Shown here piece after piece: positions 8,146 through 15,804 of a DNA stretch of 44,514 nucleotides. The translations under genes were made by a program, and so were the position numbers. Position 1 is the stretch's first letter; the number at the start of each line of letters is the position of its first letter. Source of the DNA: Desulfobulbaceae bacterium (GTDB taxonomy: Bacteria; Desulfobacterota; Desulfobulbia; Desulfobulbales; Desulfobulbaceae); assembly GCA_011391865.1 (NCBI GenBank), contig JAABPV010000018.1, forward strand, positions 1 to 44,514, in the 5' to 3' direction. Below the pieces are notes generated by a model that saw only the letters and a list, made by a program, of their open reading frames with translations, ran no database searches and was not told the DNA's origin.

Positions 8146-8919
8146 TTAAACTGAAGAGGCGGCCCTGCGGACTGCGGCGTTGCGGCGCAGGCGGCGGAGC
8201 AGCTCCAGCAGCCCGGACCGCCTGCCGACGCTGCTGGCGGCGGCCTTGCCTTGCAGCAGGGCGCGGAGCAGCGCGTCCGGCTCCAGCTCCGCCGCAGCTG
8301 TCAGCCGGGAGCCGCAGCTGCCGAATTTGTCCTCCTCGCCGCTGAAGGGCAGCGGATCGGAGCCGCAGATCATTTGATATCCCAAACAGCGAGCCTTGCG
8401 GAGCAGCGGCGGCAGCGGCCAGCCCGCAGGCCGCAGGCTGACATCGCCGATGAGAAGATTTTGGCCGCTGAACTGCCGCAGCAGGCCGTCAATGACCTTG
8501 CCACGCTGAAACAGCCATTTGCCCGGCGACCACGGCAGCACCGGCACGCCATTGCCCGCCCGGATGGATTTGATCAGCGCCGTCGCCGGAAGACCGTCGG
8601 CAAAAAGCGCGTCTGTGCAAAGGGCCAGCACCTCAATCCGCTCTGCGGCGACAATCTGGCGGCCCGGCAGCAGGCAGAGGCGGCTGCCGTCGCTGCTGCG
8701 CCGCAGGATGAGCTGGCGGCGGTCAGCAGCCTCAAGCGTGAAATCGCGCAGTAGAATGTCACCGAGCCGCAGCCGCTCATAAACATGGCAGTCAGCCCGT
8801 TCCGCGAGAAAGCCTGCCCGGAGCGCACCGCCGCCAAGCTGATCAAGCAGGCGGGAGAAGGCGCGGTCCAAATCATAGCAGGGGTAAAGATGCAGATGCG
8901 TGTCGGCCAGCAGGTCCAT
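8146..8919 (-). CDS. PHP/amidohydrolase-like protein with N-terminal DTHLH motif
   Basis: 257 residues starting MDLLADTHLHLYPCYD. The DTHLH motif is the first metal-binding site of amidohydrolase, TatD and PHP-type enzymes. Later motifs are less clear: a possible second site is IGDVSLRPAG, and CGSDPLPFSGEED near residue 200 has the GSDPLP signature seen in amidohydrolases and PHP proteins of sugar clusters. The protein is not closely recognisable, and specificity is unknown. I chose the ATG at 8919 because it lies just after the upstream stop (four-base gap), and the longer in-frame extension overlaps the glycosyltransferase with no family resemblance. A role in glycan or lipid precursor metabolism is inferred only from context. 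Confidence 0.6.
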   Translation of the reverse strand: MDLLADTHLHLYPCYDLDRAFSRLLDQLGGGALRAGFLAERADCHVYERLRLGDILLRDFTLEAADRRQLILRRSSDGSRLCLLPGRQIVAAERIEVLALCTDALFADGLPATALIKSIRAGNGVPVLPWSPGKWLFQRGKVIDGLLRQFSGQNLLIGDVSLRPAGWPLPPLLRKARCLGYQMICGSDPLPFSGEEDKFGSCGSRLTAAAELEPDALLRALLQGKAAASSVGRRSGLLELLRRLRRNAAVRRAASSV

Positions 8920-8923
8920 GCGC

Positions 8924-10093
8924 TCAGTCCTGCCGGTCCAATTCGGCGTAGGCCCGCTCCAGCCTGCGCTGAAAGGCGGCGAAATTGTATTTCTGCTCAT
9001 AGAGCAACCTGCCGTTGGCGCCGAGCCGCTGCCGCAGTGCCGGGTCTCCGGCCAGCCGGATGAGCTGGGCGGCGAAGGAGGCCGGTTCGGGTTGGGCAAA
9101 GAGCGCGGTGGTCTCATTGAGAATAAGCTGGTTGGACGGCACGTCCGCCGCGACAATAGCCCGGCCCGCTTTGTAATAGTCCAGCACCTTCAGCGGGGTG
9201 TTGACCCCGGACTGCCGGGGCGCGGCAAGGATGTCCGAGGCGGCGAGATAGTCCGGCAGCTCGTCCGGGGCCACCCGGCCCAGAAAAGCAACCTGCTCCG
9301 CCGCGCCGCGTTCGGTCAGCCAAGCCCGCTGCCGGGCGATTTCCTCTTCGCTGCCGCCGATGATCACGAAACGGGCCTGCGGCAGCGCGGCGCAGACTGT
9401 CGGCATGGCCTCGAAGAGCATCTCCACCCCCTGATAAATAGCGAAGGAACCGACATAGGTGATGAGCAGCTCATCAGGCCGCTGGCGCAGCCGCGCCCCG
9501 ATTGCGGCGGTGCGGGCCGGGCTGGCCTCAGTCATCGAGGAGGCCATGTCGTAAATGGTGTGCACCGGCTTGTCCGTGCCCACAGCCTGCGCCTGCCGGG
9601 TCAGGCCCGCGCCGGTGCAGATGACCAAGTCCGCCCGGCGGATGACAAAAGACTCCACAGCGGCATAGCAGGAGAGGAGAAAATTTTTGAGCATCCCCCG
9701 GCGGTAGGAGAACGGGTCGGAATGTTTCTCAAACACCGCTTTGGTCTTGAAAAGCCGGGCTAAAAGCAGGGCGATGAAGCCCGCCTCTTCGATGCCGTGG
9801 ATCAGGTCGTAACGGCGGCGGCGCAGCAGGGCGGCGGCTTTGCAGAACAGGATGAGGTCAAAGCCCAGCTTGAGCGGCGAGGGGCCGATGGCGATCTGCT
9901 TGGCCCGGAAAAGATTGGGAGCGCGGATGATGCGGACATTGCGGATCTGCTCGTCCTCGCCAAATGGCAGGGTGAGCAGATCCACGGCATGGCCGGACTC
10001 GCTCAGGCTTTTGAGGACAAAGCGCACCCGGATCGGCGAGCCGCGCCACTGAAAAAAAGGCTGCGGGCTGATGAGGAGTATCTTTCGGTTCAC
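8924..10093 (-). CDS. GT4-family glycosyltransferase
   Basis: 389 residues with the GT-B layout. The N-terminal half has the glycine loop region MNRKILLISPQPFFQWRGSP; the C-terminal half contains ITYVGSFAIYQGVE, FLGRVAPDELPDYLAASDILAAP and the NTPLKVLDYYKAGRAIVA segment typical of the family-4 nucleotide-sugar binding site (E/LKxLxYxAxGxP). It should be a retaining transferase that adds a sugar from a nucleotide donor to a lipid or glycan acceptor at the cytoplasmic membrane. The start codon is GTG sharing one base with the dxs stop (TAGTG), so it is translationally coupled to dxs. The downstream gene follows after four bases. Confidence 0.9.
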   Translation of the reverse strand: MNRKILLISPQPFFQWRGSPIRVRFVLKSLSESGHAVDLLTLPFGEDEQIRNVRIIRAPNLFRAKQIAIGPSPLKLGFDLILFCKAAALLRRRRYDLIHGIEEAGFIALLLARLFKTKAVFEKHSDPFSYRRGMLKNFLLSCYAAVESFVIRRADLVICTGAGLTRQAQAVGTDKPVHTIYDMASSMTEASPARTAAIGARLRQRPDELLITYVGSFAIYQGVEMLFEAMPTVCAALPQARFVIIGGSEEEIARQRAWLTERGAAEQVAFLGRVAPDELPDYLAASDILAAPRQSGVNTPLKVLDYYKAGRAIVAADVPSNQLILNETTALFAQPEPASFAAQLIRLAGDPALRQRLGANGRLLYEQKYNFAAFQRRLERAYAELDRQD

Positions 10094-11991
10094 TAAGCGG
10101 CGCCCTGCTGCATCAGCTCCAAGGCCGCCTTGATGATTCCGGCTGCGTCAATGCCCGCGTCCTTCCACAGCACCTGCTGCGTGGCTTGCTCAATGAACGC
10201 GTCGCCGTAGCCGAGAATGCGCACCGGCAGTGTCAGATGCCGCTCGTGCAGCATCTGCGCGACCGCGCCGCCAAAGCCGCCTTTTTTGGCGTTATCCTCC
10301 ACGGTCAGCACTCTGCCGCAGCGTTCGGCCCAATGGCTGATCAGCTCAATGTCCAAGGGTTTGATGCAGCGAGGATTGATCACCGCCGCCTCAACGCCGA
10401 GCTTGGCCAAACCGTCCGCCGCCTGCATCGCCGCATAAACGCGGTTGCCGACTGGAATCAACAAAATATCTTTGCCTTCACGCAGCAGCTCGCCCTTGCC
10501 GACAGGCAGCAGGCGCAGCTCATCGTCCATCGGCACGCCCTCGCCGCTGCCGCGAGGATAGCGGACAGCGCAGGGGCCGTCCAAGCTGAGGGCGGTGAAG
10601 AGCATCTGGCGCAGCTCGTTCTCGTCCTTGGGAGCCATCAGGGTCAGATTGGGAATGCAGCGGAGCAGCGAAATGTCGAACACGCCGTGATGGGTGGGGC
10701 CGTCGTCGCCGACCACGCCCGCCCGGTCCAAGGCGAAGACCACCGGCAGGTTGGTCAGGCAGACATCGTGAATGATCTGATCCACCGCTCGCTGGACAAA
10801 GCTGGAATAGACTGCCACCACTGGCCGCAGTCCGGCCAGAGCCAGCCCGGCGGCAAAGGTGACGGCGTGCTGCTCGGCGATGCCGACATCAAAAAAGCGG
10901 TCGGGGAAACGCTTGCTGAACTCCAGCAGCCCGGTGCCTGCGCGCATGGCGGCGGTGATACCGACAATGCGCCGGTCGTTTTCCGCCAGCCCGCAGATGG
11001 TCTTGCTGAAAACAGCGGTGTAGGAGGGCGGGCCGGGTACGGGCAGCGGTCTGCCGTCCACGGTGGAGAAAGGGCCAAGGCCGTGGTAGTCGCCGGGATT
11101 TTTCTCCGCTGGCTCGTAGCCCTTGCCCTTGGTGGTCAGCACATGCATCAGCACCGGGCCGTGGCTGTTGTCGCGGACATTCTCCAAGGTTTCCAGCAGC
11201 ACAGGCAGATCATGGCCGGAAATCGGGCCAACGTAGTCGAACTTGAAGGCCTCGAAGAGCATTCCCGGCGTGAAGAGGACTTTCAGGCTTTCCTCTGACT
11301 TGCGCAGGATGCTGAGGATGTTCTCGCCCACGGCGCAGAGCTTCAGCCCCTCCTCGATCTGATCCTTGAGACGGCGCACTGTCTTCGAGGTCATCTTGCG
11401 GCTGAGGAAGCTCGACAGCGCACCGACATTGGCCGAGATCGACATCTCGTTGTCGTTGAGGATGACGATCAGATTCTTGTGCAGGTCGCCCGCGTGGTTG
11501 AGAGCCTCGAAGGCCAGTCCGGCGGTCATAGAGCCGTCGCCGATCACAGCGATGACCTTGCTCTGGTTGCCTTGTAGCTGCTGGGCCGCCGCCAGCCCAA
11601 GGGCGAAGGAAATGGAGGTCGAGCTGTGGCCGGTCTCAATGGTGTCGTACTCGCTCTCCGCCCGCTTGGGAAAGCCGCTGATGCCCTGCGCCTGCCGCAG
11701 GGTATGGAATTTGTCGCGGCGGCCCGTGATCAGTTTGTGAGCGTAGCACTGGTGGCCCACGTCCCAGATCAGCTTGTCCTGCGGGGTGTTGAAGACGTGA
11801 TGAAGGGCAAGCGTCAGCTCAACCACGCCAAGACTGGGCGCGAGGTGGCCGCCGTTCTCAGCCACGGTGGCGATGATCCGCTCCCGGATTTCCTCGGCAA
11901 GCAGCTCCAAATCGCGGACAGGCAGGCCGCGCAGGTCTGCCGGGGAGTCAATGGTGTCGAGCAGGCTCAGTTCGGCTGCGGCTTCCGTCAT
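10093..11991 (-). CDS. dxs: 1-deoxy-D-xylulose-5-phosphate synthase
   Basis: 632 residues, full length for Dxs. Condenses pyruvate and glyceraldehyde 3-phosphate in the first step of the MEP isoprenoid pathway, using thiamine diphosphate. The TPP-binding signature GDGSMTAGLAFEALNHAG, the N-terminal HHVFNTPQDKLIWDVGHQCYAHKLITGR block, and the transketolase pyrimidine domain (DVGIAEQHAVTFAAGLA) and DRAGVVGDDGPTHHGVFD are all present. AAGGAAA before the ATG supports the start. xseB is directly upstream, but the usual ispA between them is missing (only 58 bases). The isoprenoid product would feed quinone and undecaprenyl carrier synthesis, which fits the glycan genes fused downstream of it. Confidence 0.97.
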   Translation of the reverse strand: MTEAAAELSLLDTIDSPADLRGLPVRDLELLAEEIRERIIATVAENGGHLAPSLGVVELTLALHHVFNTPQDKLIWDVGHQCYAHKLITGRRDKFHTLRQAQGISGFPKRAESEYDTIETGHSSTSISFALGLAAAQQLQGNQSKVIAVIGDGSMTAGLAFEALNHAGDLHKNLIVILNDNEMSISANVGALSSFLSRKMTSKTVRRLKDQIEEGLKLCAVGENILSILRKSEESLKVLFTPGMLFEAFKFDYVGPISGHDLPVLLETLENVRDNSHGPVLMHVLTTKGKGYEPAEKNPGDYHGLGPFSTVDGRPLPVPGPPSYTAVFSKTICGLAENDRRIVGITAAMRAGTGLLEFSKRFPDRFFDVGIAEQHAVTFAAGLALAGLRPVVAVYSSFVQRAVDQIIHDVCLTNLPVVFALDRAGVVGDDGPTHHGVFDISLLRCIPNLTLMAPKDENELRQMLFTALSLDGPCAVRYPRGSGEGVPMDDELRLLPVGKGELLREGKDILLIPVGNRVYAAMQAADGLAKLGVEAAVINPRCIKPLDIELISHWAERCGRVLTVEDNAKKGGFGGAVAQMLHERHLTLPVRILGYGDAFIEQATQQVLWKDAGIDAAGIIKAALELMQQGAA

Positions 11992-12049
11992 GGTCGTTTC
12001 CTTGAAAAAGGCTGCGGGCGGATCGGCCCGGTCGTTCTGCGCGGAGACT

Positions 12050-12283
12050 TCAGCCGCCTTCCGCCGCGCTGAAAGGAACTGCCGCCAGGCCGCCGTCCTC
12101 CTGACGCAGCAGCAGTTCAGCCTGACTGCGGGCCTCAGCCAGCTTCTGGCCGCAGAAGGCGGCGAGCTGAACGCCCTCGTCGAATTTTTTCAGGCTCAGG
12201 TCGAGCGAGGGCTGGCCCTGCTCCAGCTCGCTCACAAGCTGCTCCAATTTGGCCAAAGCCTGCTCAAAGGTCTTCTTGCTCAT
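12050..12283 (-). CDS. xseB: Exodeoxyribonuclease VII small subunit
   Basis: 77 residues beginning MSKKTFEQALAKLEQLV, followed by the conserved LEQGQPSLDLSLKKFDEGVQLA helical region of XseB. Several small subunits coat one XseA in the nuclease that degrades single-stranded DNA. The large subunit gene is not in the window. Placed 58 bases upstream of dxs in the same orientation, a common arrangement. The C-terminus is rich in alanine and glycine beyond the usual core. No good Shine-Dalgarno sequence was seen before the ATG. Confidence 0.92.
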   Translation of the reverse strand: MSKKTFEQALAKLEQLVSELEQGQPSLDLSLKKFDEGVQLAAFCGQKLAEARSQAELLLRQEDGGLAAVPFSAAEGG

Positions 12284-12402
12284 CGCGTGTTCAGGTCAGC
12301 GTCGGATTGGGCGGCATTTCCTGCTCCCCCCCTCAGGAATGATGCAGTGTAAACCGGATGCCGCTGGTTTTCAACCGGAGATTTCCTCTGTCAGGTTTCA
12401 AT

Positions 12403-12431
12403 TTGACCAGCCCGCCGCTTGCCACTATAGT
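12403..12431 (+). promoter_or_regulatory. Sigma-70 type promoter for the unknown gene and xerC
   Basis: TTGACC (12403-12408), a 17-base spacer and TATAGT (12426-12431) form a near-consensus promoter about 70 bases before the ATG at 12504. The rest of the divergent intergenic region 12284-12402 shows no obvious feature. Confidence 0.65.
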
Positions 12432-12503
12432 TGAAGGTAGCGGGCCTTCCTGCGGACAGGCAGGAGCAGCGCAACTCAATCAGCAACAGACCGGAGCGGA
12501 ACC

Positions 12504-12917
12504 ATGGCGACTTGGAGCTACGAAGCGTTTGCCTCAGCAAATTCAGGCAGAACCGGGATCATGGAGTTGGAGGGCAAGGTGACGGCACTGCTCGAATCCT
12601 TGGGCGCGCGGGCCGAACATGCGAAAACGGCCATGACCAACGTGGTCGGCGGCACAGCCAGGGCCGTGGTTTATTTTCCCGACATGGCCATCGCCGTGCC
12701 GCCGCTGCGCAGCATTGCGGGCTGGAGGAAAGGCGATGCCAACACCATCGCCGATTCCGCCGACACTGAGCGCTACAAGGAGGAGATGTACCAGAGCATT
12801 GTCGAGATGCTGAACGCCCTGCCGGACATTCAGGCGGCCTTGAGCAAGATTTCCGCCACGGCCTGCAAGAATGGCTGCGCGACCATCACCATCTGGTATC
12901 CGACTGAAACAGCGTGA
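12504..12917 (+). CDS. Hypothetical protein coupled to a tyrosine recombinase
   Basis: 137 residues, no family recognised. The middle (residues 25-45) is a helix, AxxLESLGARAEHAK, and there are two short hydrophobic stretches (ARAVVYFPDMAIAVPPL) but no clear transmembrane segment or signal peptide. The C-terminus, ACKNGCATITIWYPTETA, contains two cysteines. Its stop overlaps the GTG start of the recombinase by four bases (GTGA), so the two are translated together and may work together. A promoter lies about 70 bases upstream. Start ATG at 12504 follows GGAG with a modest spacing (GGAGCGGAACC). Confidence 0.55.
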   Translation: MATWSYEAFASANSGRTGIMELEGKVTALLESLGARAEHAKTAMTNVVGGTARAVVYFPDMAIAVPPLRSIAGWRKGDANTIADSADTERYKEEMYQSIVEMLNALPDIQAALSKISATACKNGCATITIWYPTETA

Positions 12918-13828
12918 AGCCCGCGCCGCTGGCAGCTTTCATTGACTGGCTGCGGATCGAGCGCGGCTACTCCGAGCGCACGGTGGAGAGCTACAGCCGC
13001 GATGTGGAGGAGTTCCTTCGCAGTCTGGGCGGCGGCACGGCGGATATTACCACAATCGGCCCGCCGCAGGTGCAGCAGCATCTCGCCTCCCTCTATCTGG
13101 GCAATTCCGCCGCCTCAGTGGCCCGGAAGATGTCCTCGCTGCGGGTCTTCTTTCGCCACTGCCTCCGCCTGGGCCTGCTTGCTGCCGACCCGATGGCCGG
13201 GCTGGCCGGGCCGAAGCTGGCCAAGCATATTCCGGTCTATTTGACCGTGGATGAGGTCTTCAGCCTGCTGGAGGAGCCGAAGCCGCAGCAGGACAGCCTG
13301 TATCAGCGCGACCGGGCGGTGCTGGAGTTGATCTACTCAACTGGGATGCGGGTCTCCGAGGCGGCGGCGGCCAATCTGGCTGATGCAGACTTCGAGGCAG
13401 GGATGATGAAAATCCGGGGCAAGGGTGGCAAGGAGCGGCTGGTTCCCTTTGGCAGGGCGGCGGAGGATGCACTGCGGCAGTGGCTGCCTCTGCGCGGCCA
13501 GCTCACCGCCGCCCGGATCACGCGGGGCGATGTGCCGGAGCGGGACGCGCTCTTTCTCAACAGCCGGGGAACGCGCCTGACCGTGCGCAGCATTGAGCGG
13601 ATGGCAGCCGCCTACGGCCAGCGGGCAGGCATCAGCGTGGAAGTCACGCCCCACGCCCTGCGCCATTCCTTTGCCACCCATCTGCTGGAGATGGGCATGG
13701 ATCTGCGCATGGTGCAGGAGCTGCTCGGCCATGTCAGCCTCTCAACCACGCAGAAATACACTCATCTTGACATGGCCCACCTCAGCAAGGTCTATGACCG
13801 GGCGCACCCCAAGGCTGACCGCTCCTGA
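12914..13828 (+). CDS. xerC: Tyrosine recombinase, XerC/XerD type
   Basis: 304 residues, the standard length. The N-terminal SAM-like core-binding domain starts about residue 5 (FIDWLRIERGYSERTVESYSRD). All catalytic residues are visible: R146 (STGMRVSE), K170 (RGKGGKER), H247 and R250 (HALRHSFATH), H273 (LGHVSLSTTQ) and the nucleophile Y282 (KYTHLD). Xer enzymes resolve chromosome dimers at dif together with a partner recombinase and are recruited by FtsK. Xer function is inferred; integrases of mobile elements look similar, but no element ends are seen and the sequence is close to the XerC/D consensus. Start is GTG overlapping the preceding stop. A palindromic array lies just downstream. 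Confidence 0.9.
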   Translation: MKPAPLAAFIDWLRIERGYSERTVESYSRDVEEFLRSLGGGTADITTIGPPQVQQHLASLYLGNSAASVARKMSSLRVFFRHCLRLGLLAADPMAGLAGPKLAKHIPVYLTVDEVFSLLEEPKPQQDSLYQRDRAVLELIYSTGMRVSEAAAANLADADFEAGMMKIRGKGGKERLVPFGRAAEDALRQWLPLRGQLTAARITRGDVPERDALFLNSRGTRLTVRSIERMAAAYGQRAGISVEVTPHALRHSFATHLLEMGMDLRMVQELLGHVSLSTTQKYTHLDMAHLSKVYDRAHPKADRS

Positions 13829-13904
13829 TCTGAATTCTTGCATAACGAGCCGAGCTGTTCATCTCCACCAGTTCTGTCCCAGCCGCCCGCAAACACTCTC
13901 TGCC

Positions 13905-14062
13905 GGAGTCACCATAGTGTCTCTTGCAGAGATACTATGGTGACTCCGGTTGAGACACTACGGTGTCTCCAGTGGAGACACTATAGTGTCTCGGTAGGAG
14001 ATACTCTGCTGACTCCGATGGAGACACTATGGTATCTCTTTAGGGAGACACCATAGTGTCTC
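13905..14062. repeat. Array of seven 18-19-nt palindromes, period 23-24 bp
   Basis: Units start at 13905, 13929, 13952, 13975, 13998, 14021 and 14045, so the spacing is 24, 23, 23, 23, 23, 24. The best unit is GAGACACTATAGTGTCTC, an exact palindrome; units 1, 2 and 5 carry GGAGTC/GACTCC variants. Spacers of 4-6 bases are unconserved. The array sits in the convergent intergenic region between xerC and the TIR gene. The last unit is followed by five T residues (14063-14067) and could double as the xerC terminator. The remainder of 13829-14145 shows nothing else. Confidence 0.9.
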
Positions 14063-14145
14063 TTTTTGCGTCCCCGTGCGGCGGAGACGATGAAGGCCAG
14101 TCTTGCGGGCCAGCTCCTCCCAGTTTATGCTGGAGGACGTGCTGG

Positions 14146-15570
14146 TTATTCAATATTCCCTGTCCGCTGCACCAGTGCTTCGCTGTCTGGGGCAATCGCC
14201 AATGCTCCCTTGGTGTTGCCGCGAAGGTCATTGTCCTCGAAGATGCCTCCTCCTTTGTCCCATACAAAAATACCCCAGTCTCTGTTCTGAGAGATGCAGT
14301 TACAGCGTAGGGTAGCATTGCTGCTTGGCATGATCACCACACCGGAACCTTCGTTGGCAAATATTTCGTTCTCCTCCAGTGTCCCTTGGCCGCCGTAGCC
14401 GACAAGGACACCATTTACCCCATCATGAATGAGGTTGCGACGCAGGAGAGAATTTGCGCTGCCGCTGATGACCACACATGTCGATCCCTGACTGGATATG
14501 TCGCAATCCTCCAATTCAAGCCTGCCTTGAGTAATGTCGACAGTAATACATCTTTTCACGGCTGCTTGACATATGGTCAGGTTGAAAATTCGTCCATTGT
14601 CTGCTTTGAATAGAACGGTCTCCTTGCCAGATGCTTGAATCACAATCTCGCTTCGCTCTCCGTCTCCTATGATCTCGACTGTCTTATCAATCACAATGCC
14701 TTCTATGTACAAGCCAGGCCGGACAAGAATGCGTGTGCCTGCTTTGACGGCCTTGAGTGCCTCAGTGATTGTTGCATAATCGCCACGGTGCCAAGCGTCC
14801 ACCACCACGGTTGGCGGCTCGGTCTTTATAGCCGCCGCATGTTGTGGCTTGGCATTTTGCAGCGGTGAAGCGTAATAGTAATTGTTCTGCGTGGATATAG
14901 CATTGCTGCCCTGCGCAATGTTCTGGTCTCCGCCTTTAGATTGGAACGTGTTGGCAGAGCTGGCAGTTTCCTTGCCATCCTTCTTGGCTTGCTGTGGCGG
15001 CGGTGTTTCCTTGGCTGCATCTGCTTTCCGCACAGACTCGGCACGGGCAGCTTCCGCCTCGCTTCGCTCCAATGCTTCCATAAGCTGCTCCGCCAGCTTC
15101 GCAAACGCCCTGCGGCACTGCGACGAAGCGAAGTCTTCAAAGCGCAGCTCGCGCCAGTCCGCATACTGCCGCGCCACGATAATCTGCGCCAGTTTGTCGC
15201 GCTCCCGCTTTGCTTTGTCGCTCAGAACAGGGCAGCTAACGTAATAGACCGGCAGAATCAAATCACCGCGTCGCAGTTCCTCTTCGCGCTTCAGAAAACG
15301 CTCCAGCTCTTCCCGGCAGGCATCGCTTCTGAAGAATGCTGGCGTGATGATCGGCAGGAGAAATGTGGTCGCATCAAGCGAGCCGTTGATGCGCTCTTGC
15401 CATTGCTGGCCCCAAGCAATGTCCTTGCGGTCTTGAAATATCTCAAACGCCTCACCGGTCTGCATCCGCACCGCCCGGCTCAAATGCTCGCGGAACTGCG
15501 TGATCAGACCATTCTCATGCTGGTCATCCAGATTCACATAGCTCATGAAGGCTTTCGGTGTCCGGCTCAA
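14146..15570 (-). CDS. TIR-domain protein fused to a right-handed parallel beta-helix
   Basis: 474 residues. Residues 5-160 are a TIR domain: strand A KAFMSYVNLD, the box with FEIFQDRKDI, and SDACREELERF, in which the conserved C85xxEL (E88) is the position of the NADase glutamate in catalytic TIRs. Residues 165-215 are a charged, low-complexity linker followed by the glycine-asparagine motif QNIAQGSNAISTQNNYYY. Residues 260-474 form repeated short strands (GVNGVLVGYGGQGTLEENEI and GSGVVIMPSSNATLRCN, here quoted in part) typical of pectate-lyase/NosD beta-helices. TIR proteins in bacteria commonly act in antiphage signalling or NAD+ depletion; that role is inference. I take the TTG at 15570 because GGAGGG lies seven bases upstream; the next ATG is in the same frame and within the TIR domain. 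No neighbours suggest a partner gene. Confidence 0.8.
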   Translation of the reverse strand: MSRTPKAFMSYVNLDDQHENGLITQFREHLSRAVRMQTGEAFEIFQDRKDIAWGQQWQERINGSLDATTFLLPIITPAFFRSDACREELERFLKREEELRRGDLILPVYYVSCPVLSDKAKRERDKLAQIIVARQYADWRELRFEDFASSQCRRAFAKLAEQLMEALERSEAEAARAESVRKADAAKETPPPQQAKKDGKETASSANTFQSKGGDQNIAQGSNAISTQNNYYYASPLQNAKPQHAAAIKTEPPTVVVDAWHRGDYATITEALKAVKAGTRILVRPGLYIEGIVIDKTVEIIGDGERSEIVIQASGKETVLFKADNGRIFNLTICQAAVKRCITVDITQGRLELEDCDISSQGSTCVVISGSANSLLRRNLIHDGVNGVLVGYGGQGTLEENEIFANEGSGVVIMPSSNATLRCNCISQNRDWGIFVWDKGGGIFEDNDLRGNTKGALAIAPDSEALVQRTGNIE

Positions 15571-15687
15571 GGCGATTCCCTCCGCAGCGGCAATGGTTGC
15601 TTATTTTTGCATCAGCCGCATAATAACCGTGTTTCTGCCGCGCTGCAAGAGACAGCCTGCTGTCTCTTCGCATGTCCCTGTCCTGCC

Positions 15688-15751
15688 GCCGCCGCAACAA
15701 TCCCATTGACAAACCCGCTGCCGCGCTTTAGTTTCTGCCTGACGCAGCAGC
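15688..15751 (+). repeat. Dispersed 64-bp repeat, copy B, containing the hisD promoter
   Basis: This copy differs from 347-410 at only four positions. It contains TTGACA (15706-15711), a 17-base spacer and TAGTTT (15729-15734), and lies 54 bases before hisD. The flanks on either side are unrelated between the two copies. Confidence 0.8.
15706..15734 (+). promoter_or_regulatory. Probable sigma-70 type promoter of hisD
   Basis: TTGACA, 17 bases, TAGTTT. The arrangement is shared with the DUF4469 promoter through the 64-bp repeat; the transcription start should lie about 15741 and leave a leader of some 65 bases. Confidence 0.55.
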
Positions 15752-15804
15752 GGCTCGGCGGCGCAGTCGCACATCCACTTTGTTTGCAGAATAAAGGAAC
15801 AACC

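Noticed and set aside
12411-12431. Minus-strand TGGCAAGCGGCGGGCT as a second sigma-54 site upstream of xseB
   Set aside because: Only the GG/GC spacing fits; the TTGC block is absent.
14941-15804. Extended hisD start reaching into the TIR gene
   Set aside because: The added 288 residues are antisense to the TIR gene, with no ribosome binding site; HisD homologues start near 15805.
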